Shown here: positions 1-12,746 of the stretch, in pieces
Numbering within the stretch: the stretch's first letter is position 1
How the letters are laid out: each line of letters begins with the position of its first letter
From: Pseudostreptobacillus hongkongensis
Lineage (GTDB): Bacteria > Fusobacteriota > Fusobacteriia > Fusobacteriales > Leptotrichiaceae
DNA length: 64,000 nucleotides
NCBI RefSeq assembly: GCF_001559795.1
Contig: NZ_LOHY01000079.1
Coordinates: 1-64,000, forward strand
Reading direction: 5' to 3'
Position numbers and translations under genes: made by a program
The notes under the pieces: generated by a model
What the model was told of the DNA's origin: nothing
The model's database searches: none
The model's input: only the letters and a program-made list of their open reading frames with translations

Positions 1-26
1 GTGAATTGCAACAGCCTCTAATATAT

Positions 27-341
27 TTATTTATTTGTATTAACTAAAGCTATTAACTCAGCTTTTGATTTGTATCCCATTTCAGTCATTTTTAATTCTC
101 CATTATTGAATAATAATAAAGTTGGTATACTTCTAACTGAATATGTTGCTGCAATATCAGGGAATTGATCTACATCAACTTTAACTATTTTGTAATTTAC
201 TTCCTCACTTAATTCATCAAGTACTGGACCTAACATTTGACAAGGTCTGCACCATGTAGCAAAGAAATCAACTAAAACTAGCCCTTCATTTTTTAATCCA
301 TCAAAATCAACATTATTTTCTAAATGTAATACTTTACTCAT
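27..341 (-). CDS. trxA: Thioredoxin
   Basis: This 104-residue protein has the full length of a classical cytoplasmic thioredoxin, which reduces protein disulfides using electrons from thioredoxin reductase. The redox motif reads WCRPC, with cysteines at residues 31 and 34, where nearly all thioredoxins have WCGPC. The cis-proline segment SIPT lies near residue 72. The start is fixed by AGGAGG five bases before ATG. It follows the NADH oxidase gene by 11 bases and is probably co-transcribed with it as an oxygen or thiol stress unit. The Arg in the active site should change the redox potential or partner choice; this is inferred. The family call is secure. Confidence 0.95.
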   Translation of the reverse strand: MSKVLHLENNVDFDGLKNEGLVLVDFFATWCRPCQMLGPVLDELSEEVNYKIVKVDVDQFPDIAATYSVRSIPTLLLFNNGELKMTEMGYKSKAELIALVNTNK

Positions 342-352
342 TTTTTCCTCCT

Positions 353-1690
353 TTATTTTGCACTTAAGGCAGCCATTGTGTAGTAGTTATATGGTTTGTT
401 AAAGTGCGGTAAGAAGAATATATCTAATAATTTAAATTTATCTATAGTAACTTTTTCTTGGATTGCAAGTGAGAACACATGTAATCCTAAAGATATATCT
501 AATTTAGAAGCCATTTGTGCTCCTAATATTCTTCTTGTTTTTGCATCATAAACTATTTTTACTGTAACTTCTTCGTTTTCAGTTTTCATAAATTCAGGTT
601 TTTGAACATCTGTAAATGAAGTTGATAATACTTCATATCCATATCTTTTAGCATTTTCTTCTGAAAGTCCAGTAGATACCATGTTTAATCCATAAATAGA
701 TATACCATTTGATCCTTGAACTCCTACTGTTTCTAAGTGAGTTCCACAAACATTATGTGCAGCTATAACTCCTGATCTAACAGCATTTGTTGCAAGTGCA
801 ATATAGTTAGTATTTTCTATAGCATTATCATATACTGTAGCACAATCACCTATAGCGTATACATCATCTCTACTTGTTTTTTGAGTTTTATCTACTAGGT
901 ATGCTCCATTTCTAAATGTTTCTAATTGACCTTTTAATAAGTCTGTATTAGGTCTAAATCCAACACATAATATTACCATATCAGTTTGATATTCAGATTT
1001 ATCCGTAACAATTCCTGATACTTTACCATCTGTTCCTTTAATTTCTTTTAATAATTCACCAAATGATAATTCAATTCCATGTTCTTTTAAAGTTTCATTC
1101 ATTTTTTCTCTAAATTCTTTATCATAATATGTTGATAAGCAATCAGTACTTGAATCTACTAGTCTTACTTCTCTTCCATTTCTCTTAAATGCTTCTGCAA
1201 GTTCTACTCCTATATAACCTGCACCAACAACTGTTACATGTTTAATTGTTGGATCTTTCATTTTTTCTATTACTTCTGCAGCATTTTGATAAAGTTTAAC
1301 GAATTGAACATTATTTAATTCTCTTCCAGGTAAATTTAAATCTATAGGTAAAGAACCTGTTGATAAAATTACTTTATCATAACTTTCAGCATATTCAGTT
1401 CCATCGACTATATTTTTAGCATATACAACTTTTTTATCAAGATCTACTCCTGTAACTTCTGTTTGCATATAAACCTTAGCACCTGCTGATTCTAATTTTT
1501 CTTTATTAGAATAAAATAAACCTTCTGCACCATCAATTTGATTTCCAATCCATAATGCCATCCCACACCCTAAAAAACTAATGTTACTATTTTTATCAAA
1601 AACTGTAACTTCTGTTCCAGGATAATTTGATAAAATTGTGTTAATCGTTGCAGTTCCTGCGTGATTTGCTCCAACTACTACTACCTTCAT
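353..1690 (-). CDS. nox: FAD-dependent NADH oxidase / CoA-disulfide reductase family
   Basis: This flavoprotein probably oxidises NADH with oxygen, giving water and regenerating NAD+ in a fermenter. The N-terminal FAD fold GANHAGT is followed by [10 protein letters not shown]. If translation starts at ATG 1690, the active cysteine is residue 42 and the histidine is residue 10, the numbering known for water-forming NADH oxidases. The NAD-binding motif [14 protein letters not shown] lies near residue 160, and a dimerisation domain forms the C-terminus. An in-frame ATG at 1702 sits on the ribosome binding site GGAGG, so 1690 is preferred (445 residues). CoA-disulfide reductase shares the same architecture and cannot be excluded. 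It is transcribed from its own promoter together with trxA. Confidence 0.92.
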   Translation of the reverse strand: MKVVVVGANHAGTATINTILSNYPGTEVTVFDKNSNISFLGCGMALWIGNQIDGAEGLFYSNKEKLESAGAKVYMQTEVTGVDLDKKVVYAKNIVDGTEYAESYDKVILSTGSLPIDLNLPGRELNNVQFVKLYQNAAEVIEKMKDPTIKHVTVVGAGYIGVELAEAFKRNGREVRLVDSSTDCLSTYYDKEFREKMNETLKEHGIELSFGELLKEIKGTDGKVSGIVTDKSEYQTDMVILCVGFRPNTDLLKGQLETFRNGAYLVDKTQKTSRDDVYAIGDCATVYDNAIENTNYIALATNAVRSGVIAAHNVCGTHLETVGVQGSNGISIYGLNMVSTGLSEENAKRYGYEVLSTSFTDVQKPEFMKTENEEVTVKIVYDAKTRRILGAQMASKLDISLGLHVFSLAIQEKVTIDKFKLLDIFFLPHFNKPYNYYTMAALSAK

Positions 1691-1725
1691 ACCTACCTCC
1701 ATATGTATCTTTTAATTATATTTTT

Positions 1726-1754
1726 ATTTTACCCTATAAGTTTTTAATTTTCAA
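1726..1754 (-). promoter_or_regulatory. Promoter of nox-trxA
   Basis: The minus strand carries TTGAAA (1754-1749), a 17-base spacer and TAAAAT (1731-1726), about 36 bases upstream of the nox start. The -35 box overlaps the end of the dus hairpin, so the new unit begins directly where the previous one ends. Confidence 0.6.
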
Positions 1755-1776
1755 GGGGTCATAGTGGTGACCCCTT
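1753..1776 (-). terminator. Hairpin at the end of dus
   Basis: A 9-bp stem, AAGGGGTCA paired with TGACCCCTT, encloses a six-base loop. The dus stop codon lies within it, so the last codons form one arm. The downstream minus-strand sequence TTGAAAATTAAAAACTT is only moderately T-rich, so termination is plausible but may be partial. Confidence 0.55.
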
Positions 1777-2718
1777 ATATAAATTTAAAAATTCTAATAC
1801 ATTTTCTTTTTTTACATGACTATTCCCTATATACTTCTTCCATATTTTACTATACCTAGTGTTATAAAATAATCCTAATGTATGTCTTAGAAAGTAATGT
1901 TCTTTTTCATTCATCGATTCCAAATAATGGAACATCTCTTCTAAAATTTCTTCATATTTTTTAATTTTAGTACCGTTAAGTTTATTTATTTCATTAGCTA
2001 ACATAGGATTATCATATAAAGCTCTACCTATCATTACAGAATCTACATAACTATGATGTTTAATAATATCATCTATAGTTTTTATCCCTCCATTAATTTC
2101 GATATCTAAATTAGGTCTATCTTTTTTTAAATTATATACCATATTATAATCTAAAGGTGGTATTTCTCTATTTTCTTTAGGACTTAGTCCCTTTAATATA
2201 GCTATTCTTGAATGTACTATATATTTATCAGCTTTAATTATATCTACAAAGTCTAACAATTCTTCATATGAATCTATGATTCTATCATTTTCTAATACAC
2301 CCTTACCATCTATACCTATTCTATGTTTAACACTAACTTTTTTGCCCGTATTTTCTTTTATAACATTTATCATATCTTTTACTAAATATGGCTCACTCAT
2401 AAGATAAGCACCCATTTTATAATTTGAGACTCTATCCGAAGGACAACCTGCATTTATATTTATTTCATCATAATCAAAATCTTTAATATATTCACAAGCT
2501 CTTTTCAATTCTTCAAGACTAGAAGTTGCAATTTGTAAAACTATAGGATTTTCATTTTTATTTTTTTTCAATAATCTATTTACATCTCCATTAAGTATTG
2601 CAGGAGTTGTTATCATCTCTGTATAAAGAGTAATGTCTTTATTAATCATTCTTAAAAAATTTCTAAAATGAATATCAGTTCTATCAACCATAGGTGCAAG
2701 TGTTACATTGTATTTCAT
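1759..2718 (-). CDS. dus: tRNA-dihydrouridine synthase (DusA-like)
   Basis: The enzyme reduces uridines in tRNA D-loops to dihydrouridine using FMN and NADPH. The start LAPMVDRTDIHFR and the following YTEMITTPAIL are typical of Dus proteins. The catalytic cysteine lies in NINAGCPSDRV near residue 93, and the phosphate-binding GGIKTIDD and MIGRAL segments follow near residues 211-231. The length of 319 residues fits the DusA branch, but the exact target uridine cannot be assigned. It is the last gene of the unit that begins with relA and follows the DMT transporter by four bases. Confidence 0.92.
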   Translation of the reverse strand: MKYNVTLAPMVDRTDIHFRNFLRMINKDITLYTEMITTPAILNGDVNRLLKKNKNENPIVLQIATSSLEELKRACEYIKDFDYDEININAGCPSDRVSNYKMGAYLMSEPYLVKDMINVIKENTGKKVSVKHRIGIDGKGVLENDRIIDSYEELLDFVDIIKADKYIVHSRIAILKGLSPKENREIPPLDYNMVYNLKKDRPNLDIEINGGIKTIDDIIKHHSYVDSVMIGRALYDNPMLANEINKLNGTKIKKYEEILEEMFHYLESMNEKEHYFLRHTLGLFYNTRYSKIWKKYIGNSHVKKENVLEFLNLYKGSPL

Positions 2719-2722
2719 AATT

Positions 2723-3181
2723 CTACTTCTTATTTATCAAATATATTCCTACAGCCATTAAAGCAATTCCAATTAATCTATAAATATCAAAAGGTCTTAC
2801 TTCATAACCAAATAATCCATAATGGTCAAATATCATAGCTGTACCAAGTTGTGAAAACATTAATAATACTGTTGCAGTACCTACACCTAATTGTGGTATA
2901 CAAATTATTACAGATAAAACATAAATAGCTCCTAATATTCCTCCTAATAATTTCCACCAATTAACTGGATGTCCTAATTCTGATAAATTAGGTAATGTTT
3001 GTTTAGTAACTAAAGAATAAATAATTAAAAATATTCCTCCAACAACGAATGTTCCAACTGTAGCCCAGTATTGATTACCAAAAGACTTCCCTAATTCTAC
3101 ATTTACCGGTCCTTGAATAGTTACTATTATACCTGCAATTATTGTAAGTATAACAAAAAATAAATAATTTGTGTTTTGCAT
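2723..3181 (-). CDS. DMT-superfamily transporter, YdcZ/DUF606 type
   Basis: This 152-residue inner-membrane protein consists of about five hydrophobic helices. The first loop, VTIQGPVNVELGK, contains the GPxN-like signature of the small YdcZ/DUF606 half-size transporters, which act as dimers. The glycine-rich segment near residues 75-85 and LLMFSQLGTAMIFDHYG near residue 110 also match this family. Substrates are mostly unknown. No second half-transporter is adjacent, so a homodimer is inferred. It lies between rarA and dus with four-base gaps. Confidence 0.82.
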   Translation of the reverse strand: MQNTNYLFFVILTIIAGIIVTIQGPVNVELGKSFGNQYWATVGTFVVGGIFLIIYSLVTKQTLPNLSELGHPVNWWKLLGGILGAIYVLSVIICIPQLGVGTATVLLMFSQLGTAMIFDHYGLFGYEVRPFDIYRLIGIALMAVGIYLINKK

Positions 3182-3184
3182 ATT

Positions 3185-4369
3185 TTATTCCTTTCTTATT
3201 TTATCCCAAATATCACTCATCCTATTTTCAAACTTGTTATCTCCTGGAATATATAATTTTACTTTTTTATTAATATATTTTTGTTTAATATAGTTATTTT
3301 CATAATCATGTGGATAAATATATTTATCTGATCCTGCTTTTGTTAAATGATACGGTACCTCTTGTGCTCCGTTATTCGTAATTTCTTCAAAAGCTAAATT
3401 TACCGCCTTGTAAGCACTATTACTTTTAGGAGATAAAGCTAAGTATATAGCACACTCAGAAAGTATTATCCTTGATTCTGGCATACCTATTTCGCTTACT
3501 GCTTTTAAACAACTAGTCGCAATAACTATTGCATCAGGATTTGCAAGTCCTATATCTTCACTAGCAAGAATAACTAAACGCCTTGCAACATACATAGGAT
3601 CTTCACCACCAAGTAATAATTTAGACATCCAATAAAGGGCAGCATCAGGATCTGAACCTCTTACTGATTTTATCATAGCTGAAATTGCATCATATCTATC
3701 AGCAAATACTTTTACATTAAGTAACTCAGATAATTCCTCAATACTTTTATCAAGAAAATCTGCTGTAATAATGGTTTCTAAATAATTTATTCCAACCCTT
3801 GCATCACCATCTGAAATAGTACTTAAAAATCTTAAAACTTCATCTTTTACAGTTATATTTTCTTCCTGTCTTATTTTTAACAGTAGTTCAAATATATTAT
3901 CTTCAGATAATTTTTCAAAATTAAATACTATCATTCTTGAAAGTAATGCCTTATTTAAAGAATAGTAAGGATTTTCTGTAGTAGCTCCTATTAATATAAC
4001 ATTACCATTTTCTAAATCTTCTAAAAAAGTATCTTGTTGAAGTTTATTAAATCTATGTATTTCATCAAAAAATATCAGAGTTTTCTCTACATTATTTTCA
4101 ACCTTTTCAAGTATTTCTTTAACTTCTGTTTTTGAAGACTTTATTGCATTTAAATATATATAGTTATATCCTAAACTTTCAGCAATAATTTTAGCAAGTG
4201 TCGTTTTACCCGTACCACTTGGTCCATAAAATATAGAACTTATCATTTTACCTTTTTCAAGAAATGGTTTTATTATTTTTTTTACCTTTTCTTGCCCAAG
4301 AAAATCATTTATACTACTTGGTCTATACTTATGTGACAAAGGAATTTTATCATAATTAAATATATTCAT
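3185..4369 (-). CDS. rarA: Replication-associated recombination protein A (RarA/MgsA)
   Basis: This clamp-loader-like AAA+ ATPase acts at stalled forks. The order is an N-terminal segment RPSSINDFLGQ, Walker A GPSGTGKTT near residue 50, Walker B with DEIHRF near residue 100, sensor-1 GATTENP, and SRM with the arginine finger. The C-terminal half contains the tetramerisation part with SDPDAALYWM and the VPYHLTKAG end. The length of 394 residues is slightly short but complete. It starts 2 bases after the malQ stop and shares its operon. Confidence 0.95.
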   Translation of the reverse strand: MNIFNYDKIPLSHKYRPSSINDFLGQEKVKKIIKPFLEKGKMISSIFYGPSGTGKTTLAKIIAESLGYNYIYLNAIKSSKTEVKEILEKVENNVEKTLIFFDEIHRFNKLQQDTFLEDLENGNVILIGATTENPYYSLNKALLSRMIVFNFEKLSEDNIFELLLKIRQEENITVKDEVLRFLSTISDGDARVGINYLETIITADFLDKSIEELSELLNVKVFADRYDAISAMIKSVRGSDPDAALYWMSKLLLGGEDPMYVARRLVILASEDIGLANPDAIVIATSCLKAVSEIGMPESRIILSECAIYLALSPKSNSAYKAVNLAFEEITNNGAQEVPYHLTKAGSDKYIYPHDYENNYIKQKYINKKVKLYIPGDNKFENRMSDIWDKIRKE

Positions 4370-4371
4370 TT

Positions 4372-5838
4372 CTATCTACCATAAATTTTAGTAATATGTG
4401 CTATATTTTGAGATAATTCATCAGTTAACATTCCCTCTCCTAATCTCCATTGCCAATTTCCTGAAGCAAGTCCTGGTGTATTCATTCTTGAAAATTCTCC
4501 TAAATTTAAATAATCTTGCATAGGAATTATAGCTATTTCAGCAACTGATCTTAAAGCTAATCTTATTAAAGAATACACTATGTATGAATCATCATTTATA
4601 TTTAAATAATCTCTAACTTCTCCCTTTTCTTCATCATTTAATTTAAAATACCAAGAGTTAGTTGTATCATTATCATGAGTTCCTGTATAAACAACAGTAT
4701 TTTTATCATAATTATGAGGAAGGTAATCATTTTCTGGATCTTTATCAAATGCAAATTGTAATATTCTCATTCCTGGGAAACCTGATTCATTTCTTAAATC
4801 TATTACTTCGTCTGTTAAAGTTCCTAAATCCTCAGCAATTATATTTATATCACCTAATTTTTCTTTTATTTTATTAAACAATTCCATACCAGGTCCTTTT
4901 TCCCAAACACCATTAATTGCTGTTTCCTCACCATAATTTATAGCCCAATAAGATTCAAACCCTCTAAAATGATCTATTCTTATTATGTCGTATAAAGAAA
5001 GGTTAGCACGAACTCTGTCTATCCACCATGAATATTCAGTTTTTCTTAATGCTTCCCAATTAAATAATGGATTTCCCCATAATTGACCTGTTGCTGAGAA
5101 ATAATCAGGTGGAACCCCTGCTACTTTCACAGGATTTCTATCTTTATCAAATAGGAATATTTCTGGATTTGACCAAGCATCAGCAGAATCCATAGATACA
5201 AATATAGGTATATCTCCTATTATTTCTATTCCATTTGCATTAGCATAATTCTTTAATTTACTCCATTGTTCATAAAACTTAAATTGTAAAAACTTTTGAT
5301 AATTAATCTCATCTACTAGTTCTTTTTTGATATTATTGATAGCTTCTTCATCTCTATTTTTAAATTCAGTTGGCCATTCTTGCCATGAAATTCCACCAAA
5401 ATGTGATTTCAAAGATGAAAATAAAGCATAATTATCAAGCCAGTATGAATTTTCACTAACAAATTTATTAAAATCTACATTATCAATATTAAATTTTGAA
5501 AATGCTCTTCTTAATAAAGGTAACTTATTTTCATATATTAATCCATATTCTATAGTTTCTTTATTTTCTCCAAAATATGTATTTAAAACTTCTTCATCTA
5601 AAAGTCCTTCATTTACTAAAGTTTCTAAATCAATAAGATATGGGTTTCCAGCAAAAGCTGAAAAACATTGATATGGTGAATCTCCATAACCAGTTGGTCC
5701 TAAAGGAAATATTTGCCATAATTTTTGATTTGATTTATTTAAAAATTCAACAAATCTATAGGCTTGACTCCCAAGAGTTCCTATACCTTCTCTACTAGTC
5801 AGAGAAGTTGGATGTAATAAAATCCCTGCTTTTCTCAT
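4372..5838 (-). CDS. malQ: 4-alpha-glucanotransferase (amylomaltase)
   Basis: This GH77 enzyme transfers glucan chains and releases glucose from maltodextrins. It begins with MRKAGILLHPTSL and carries the GH77 blocks IRIDHFRG (nucleophile Asp), IAEDLG (acid/base Glu) and YTGTHDNDT. The ATG at 5838 has AGGAG seven bases upstream; a TTG six bases earlier lacks support. The reading frame overlaps the end of rmuC by 44 bases in another frame. No glycogen phosphorylase or maltose transporter is next to it, so it may serve imported or stored glucan using enzymes encoded elsewhere. Confidence 0.95.
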   Translation of the reverse strand: MRKAGILLHPTSLTSREGIGTLGSQAYRFVEFLNKSNQKLWQIFPLGPTGYGDSPYQCFSAFAGNPYLIDLETLVNEGLLDEEVLNTYFGENKETIEYGLIYENKLPLLRRAFSKFNIDNVDFNKFVSENSYWLDNYALFSSLKSHFGGISWQEWPTEFKNRDEEAINNIKKELVDEINYQKFLQFKFYEQWSKLKNYANANGIEIIGDIPIFVSMDSADAWSNPEIFLFDKDRNPVKVAGVPPDYFSATGQLWGNPLFNWEALRKTEYSWWIDRVRANLSLYDIIRIDHFRGFESYWAINYGEETAINGVWEKGPGMELFNKIKEKLGDINIIAEDLGTLTDEVIDLRNESGFPGMRILQFAFDKDPENDYLPHNYDKNTVVYTGTHDNDTTNSWYFKLNDEEKGEVRDYLNINDDSYIVYSLIRLALRSVAEIAIIPMQDYLNLGEFSRMNTPGLASGNWQWRLGEGMLTDELSQNIAHITKIYGR

Positions 5839-6808
5839 ATTCAATCTCCTTAATATTTAAATTTTTTATTTTCTCAAATTCTTTATTTATTTTATCACTT
5901 GTAATTGATAAATTTTCAAAATCTTTGCTTAACTTATTAAAATCTCTACTTAAATCATTCCATCTTTTTTCATATCTTACAAATTCATCTGAAAATTTAA
6001 CTAACTCTTTTAAAATATACTCTGAATTTTCTCTTTTTATATTCTCTGTATTAACAAATTGTATGGTTGATATATATATCATTAGATTAGTTTGTGAACA
6101 TATCCAAACTCTTTTTGAATAAGCATAATTCAATAATTCCTCATAATTTGTATATATATCATAAAATATTGTTTCACTAGGTATAAACATTATAGCTTGA
6201 TTTATTGTTTCACCTTCTATTATGTATTTAGTCGCTATATCATCTATATGTTTTTTTACATTTTTTATAAATTCCCTTTTATATTCTGATTGTTTACTTT
6301 CTAAATATTTATTATAGTTTTCAAGAGGAAATTTAGAATCTATAGCAATCTTTTTTAAATTTTTATTTAGAAATACAACAGCATCTGCTATAGTTCCAGT
6401 ACTAAATTTATACTGCCTTACATAAAGATTAGTATCTTGATATATATAATCAAGCACTTGCTCTAATCTTTGTTCACCAAATACACCTCTACTCTTTTTG
6501 TCCGATAATATTTTTTGTAAACTTAAAGTTTCATCAGTTAACTTCTCAATATTTTTTTGAGCTTCATCAATTTTAGCCATTTTTGACACAAAAGACTGTA
6601 ATGTAACATTAATATGATTATTATATTTAAAATTATCATTTTTAATATCACTTTTAAATTCATTTATATCTTTAGTTAACTTTTCCTTATTATCAAAAAG
6701 AATATTTAAAATATCATTTTTATCATATTTAGCTGTTTTTAATAAAATAATTAAATACATTAGAATAAATATGATTAAAATCATTAAGATAATTAATAAA
6801 TAAATCAT
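5795..6808 (-). CDS. rmuC: DNA recombination protein RmuC
   Basis: RmuC proteins limit rearrangements at inverted repeats. The 337-residue protein has an N-terminal membrane helix (residues 2-23), a coiled-coil stretch to about residue 110, and the conserved core beginning SRGVFGEQRLEQ with IAIDSKFPLENY and the later IMFIPSE. The predicted nuclease core resembles PD-(D/E)XK folds. The start has AGGTGATAAT upstream, formed partly by the end of the YihY gene unit. The C-terminal codons overlap malQ by 44 bases. Confidence 0.9.
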   Translation of the reverse strand: MIYLLIILMILIIFILMYLIILLKTAKYDKNDILNILFDNKEKLTKDINEFKSDIKNDNFKYNNHINVTLQSFVSKMAKIDEAQKNIEKLTDETLSLQKILSDKKSRGVFGEQRLEQVLDYIYQDTNLYVRQYKFSTGTIADAVVFLNKNLKKIAIDSKFPLENYNKYLESKQSEYKREFIKNVKKHIDDIATKYIIEGETINQAIMFIPSETIFYDIYTNYEELLNYAYSKRVWICSQTNLMIYISTIQFVNTENIKRENSEYILKELVKFSDEFVRYEKRWNDLSRDFNKLSKDFENLSITSDKINKEFEKIKNLNIKEIEYEKSRDFITSNFSD

Positions 6809-6816
6809 ATTATCAC

Positions 6817-8037
6817 CTAAATGTCCTTAACCAGTTTTTTATTTTCAAATATAATCTCATTAATTATTCTATCATATTCTCCTTTTTTATCATCATTCAT
6901 CAATGAATAAATCTCATTGTCATCAATTGAATAACCCTCTATCATATTATTTAAAGTTTCAACATTTAATACATCAGGATTCTTATTAATTTGATAATAT
7001 GTAACATTTAATTTACTATCAAATACTTCATTTATTAAAACTAAACTCTGAAGAATCCTTATCCCTTCTCTTATTACAGATTTAGGAAGACTTGTCCTTA
7101 TTTTTAAATCAGTTATTGTATAAGGATCTTCATCATTTTCAAATCTCTCTATTAATATATACATAAGATATAGTCCTAATCTTTTTTGAGATGATAGAGA
7201 AAGAGTATGTCTTTCTTCAACGAATTCTCTTGAAGTTTGTATACTATATGTAATTTGAGAACCTATTAAAATAACTGTCCAAACATACTTAATCCAAATC
7301 AAAAATATCGGAACAAAAGCTAATGATCCATAAATTAAATTATAATTACTAATGCTTATTTGTAATAACATATATAGGTTATATGTTATTATTAATCCTA
7401 CATATGTTAATATACTTCCTATAAGCGCTGGTATAAATTGAACTCTTTTATTAGGTATTAACACAAACACTCCTAAAATAAATATTATACTTAATAGACC
7501 ATTTAATATTTTAACTGTTATTTGCGCTATAAATGGTATATTCCCAAAATACTTCATTAATATATTAAGTATAAATGAACTTGATGCAATAATTAAAAAT
7601 ATAAATAAAGGCGCTATAAATACTATAGCTATATAGCTAATTAATTTATCCTTATAACTTCTCCTATCTTTAACATTCCATATATTATTAAAAGTATCTT
7701 CAAGTAAATTTAGCATACTAATTACTGAATAAACTAAAATTATTACTCCAAGTCCTGTAAGTATTCCACCCTTTGCTGTATTAATTATATTATTGGTAAC
7801 ATCTATAACATAGTTTAACATTGTTTCATTTTGATTTACTAAAGATGTGAGTTGTTTTAATATTATTTCATCTAATCCAAATCCCTTACTTATTCCTAAA
7901 ACTATTGCAAAAAAAGGAAATATTGTAAGTAGCATCATATATGTTAAATTTGAAGCAAGTAGTGATAAATCAGATGAAAAATAGTTTTTTATGAAAATTT
8001 TTGATATCTTAACAATCTTATTAAAATATTTTTCCAT
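6817..8037 (-). CDS. YihY/BrkB-family inner membrane protein
   Basis: A polytopic membrane protein of 406 residues with about six helices in the first 270 residues. It shows the family pattern LASNLTYMMLLTIFPF near residue 25 and the conserved Trp region NIWNVKDR. The C-terminal tail of about 130 residues, including TDLKIRTSLP, looks like a small winged-helix domain, as seen in many YihY homologues. The name RNase BN is historical and the biochemical role of the family is not known. It lies between thiI and rmuC. Confidence 0.88.
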   Translation of the reverse strand: MEKYFNKIVKISKIFIKNYFSSDLSLLASNLTYMMLLTIFPFFAIVLGISKGFGLDEIILKQLTSLVNQNETMLNYVIDVTNNIINTAKGGILTGLGVIILVYSVISMLNLLEDTFNNIWNVKDRRSYKDKLISYIAIVFIAPLFIFLIIASSSFILNILMKYFGNIPFIAQITVKILNGLLSIIFILGVFVLIPNKRVQFIPALIGSILTYVGLIITYNLYMLLQISISNYNLIYGSLAFVPIFLIWIKYVWTVILIGSQITYSIQTSREFVEERHTLSLSSQKRLGLYLMYILIERFENDEDPYTITDLKIRTSLPKSVIREGIRILQSLVLINEVFDSKLNVTYYQINKNPDVLNVETLNNMIEGYSIDDNEIYSLMNDDKKGEYDRIINEIIFENKKLVKDI

Positions 8038-8045
8038 ATCCCCCC

Positions 8046-9227
8046 CTATTTAACTATTATTGTTTTCTTTTCTTTATATATTTCATCTAATATTTCATCA
8101 TAGTTTTCTATTTTAGCCTCTTCTTCTAATACTTTTTCTATTGTAGGTTTAGTATTAGGATGACGAGGTGCAAACATACTACATGAATCTTCATGTGGTT
8201 CTATAGACTTTTCATAAGTCCCTATTTCACGAGCAAGTTCTATTATTTCTATTTTATCCATACCTATTAAAGGTCTAAATACAACCATATCTTTTACACA
8301 TTCATTAGTACAATTCAATCCTTCTAATGTTTGAGATGCAACTTGACCTAAACTTTCCCCAGTTACAAGGGCAGATAGATTATTTTCTTTTGCAATTTTT
8401 TGTGCAAGTCTCATCATAGCACGTCTTGTAAGTATAGTAGCGTACGCTTTATTAGTTTCTTGATTAATTGCTTGCTGTATTTTTAAAATATTTAAAGTAT
8501 AAAATTTAGATTTTAAATTATATTCCTTTAATATAGTAACTAATTCTTCAATTTTAATTAAAGCCTGTTCTGATGTAAAAGGAAAAGAATGGAAAGTTAC
8601 AAAATCAAGTTTAAGTCCACGCTTTGCCATTAAAAATGATGCAACTGGAGAATCTATCCCTCCAGATATTAAAGAAAGTCCATTACCTGCAGATCCTAAA
8701 GGTAATCCTCCATAACTACTAATTTTTTCAGTATATATATATGTATTTTCTCTAATATCTAAACTTATTAAAACATCATAATCTTTCATAGATACTTTTG
8801 TAAATTCTGAATTAATTAATATATGTGCTCCTAATTCTTTTGCAAAATCCATAGAGTTCTTTTCAAATTTTTTATTACCTCTATTAACTTCAACTTTAAA
8901 AGTTCTACACCCTTTTAAGTATAAATCATTTGCTATTTCAAGAATTTTTTCTTTAATTTCTTTTTCATTAGTATTTACTCTAACAGAAAAATTCATATTA
9001 TTAATACCAAAAACTTTTTTTAAATCACTTATTAATCCTTCAATGTTAGTATCATTAGTATAAACATAAAGTTTAGACATATCATTTATAAGATCTGCAT
9101 CATAGTTTTTAATTTTATTCATTATTCTTTGCTTAATATTAGATTCAAAAACTCCTCTATTTTTACCCTTTAAAGCAAGTTCACCATAACCTAATCCTAT
9201 CGCATTTATCTTATTTAACTCTATCAT
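8046..9227 (-). CDS. thiI: tRNA 4-thiouridine synthetase ThiI
   Basis: ThiI adenylates U8 of tRNA and inserts sulfur, and in some species also feeds thiamine synthesis. The protein has an N-terminal ferredoxin-like part with GYGELALKGKNR, a THUMP domain (about residues 60-165), and the PP-loop SGGIDSPVASFLM near residue 190. It stops near residue 393, lacking the C-terminal rhodanese domain, as in Gram-positive-type ThiI. ATG 9227 with AGGTG is preferred over a GTG three codons upstream. It starts 2 bases after tgt, forming a tRNA-modification pair. Confidence 0.95.
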   Translation of the reverse strand: MIELNKINAIGLGYGELALKGKNRGVFESNIKQRIMNKIKNYDADLINDMSKLYVYTNDTNIEGLISDLKKVFGINNMNFSVRVNTNEKEIKEKILEIANDLYLKGCRTFKVEVNRGNKKFEKNSMDFAKELGAHILINSEFTKVSMKDYDVLISLDIRENTYIYTEKISSYGGLPLGSAGNGLSLISGGIDSPVASFLMAKRGLKLDFVTFHSFPFTSEQALIKIEELVTILKEYNLKSKFYTLNILKIQQAINQETNKAYATILTRRAMMRLAQKIAKENNLSALVTGESLGQVASQTLEGLNCTNECVKDMVVFRPLIGMDKIEIIELAREIGTYEKSIEPHEDSCSMFAPRHPNTKPTIEKVLEEEAKIENYDEILDEIYKEKKTIIVK

Positions 9228-9228
9228 A

Positions 9229-12577
<3,349 letters not shown>

Positions 12578-12611
12578 AATTCAAACCTCGCATTTCAGAA
12601 TAAGTGATTAA

Positions 12612-12640
12612 ATTTTAACATATTTACACTAAAATTTCCA
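12612..12640 (-). promoter_or_regulatory. Probable promoter of the relA operon
   Basis: On the minus strand TGGAAA (12640-12635) is followed after 17 bases by an extended -10, TGTTAAAAT, with the hexamer at 12617-12612. The same TGTTAAAAT element occurs before rimP and before the gene at 33416. The -35 box is weak. Confidence 0.45.
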
Positions 12641-12675
12641 GCTACTTCAATATATATTTCAATTTTTTATTTTAC

Positions 12676-12704
12676 TTGTAATTGTATAGAATTTAAGATA
12701 TAAT
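12676..12704 (+). promoter_or_regulatory. Promoter of the IclR gene
   Basis: TTGTAA (12676-12681), a spacer of 17 bases and TATAAT (12699-12704) lie 42 bases before the IclR start, which has a strong AGGAGG. It faces away from the relA promoter in the same 169-base gap. No clear operator palindrome was found. Confidence 0.6.
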
Positions 12705-12746
12705 TAAAGTATAATAGTATATAATTATATAAAAGGAGGTCATCTA

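Noticed and set aside
1691-1702. Longer NADH oxidase starting at ATG 1702
   Set aside because: The four extra codons overlap the ribosome binding site GGAGG. The start at 1690 puts the active cysteine at residue 42 as in known enzymes.
5795-5838. Overlap of malQ and rmuC as a sign of frameshift
   Set aside because: Both ends match their families and malQ has its own ribosome binding site, so a true 44-base out-of-frame overlap is the simplest view.
5808-6122. Plus-strand frame of 104 codons opposite rmuC, and similar plus-strand frames opposite other long genes
   Set aside because: They are antisense shadows with Ser, Phe and Ile rich low-complexity products and no ribosome binding sites.
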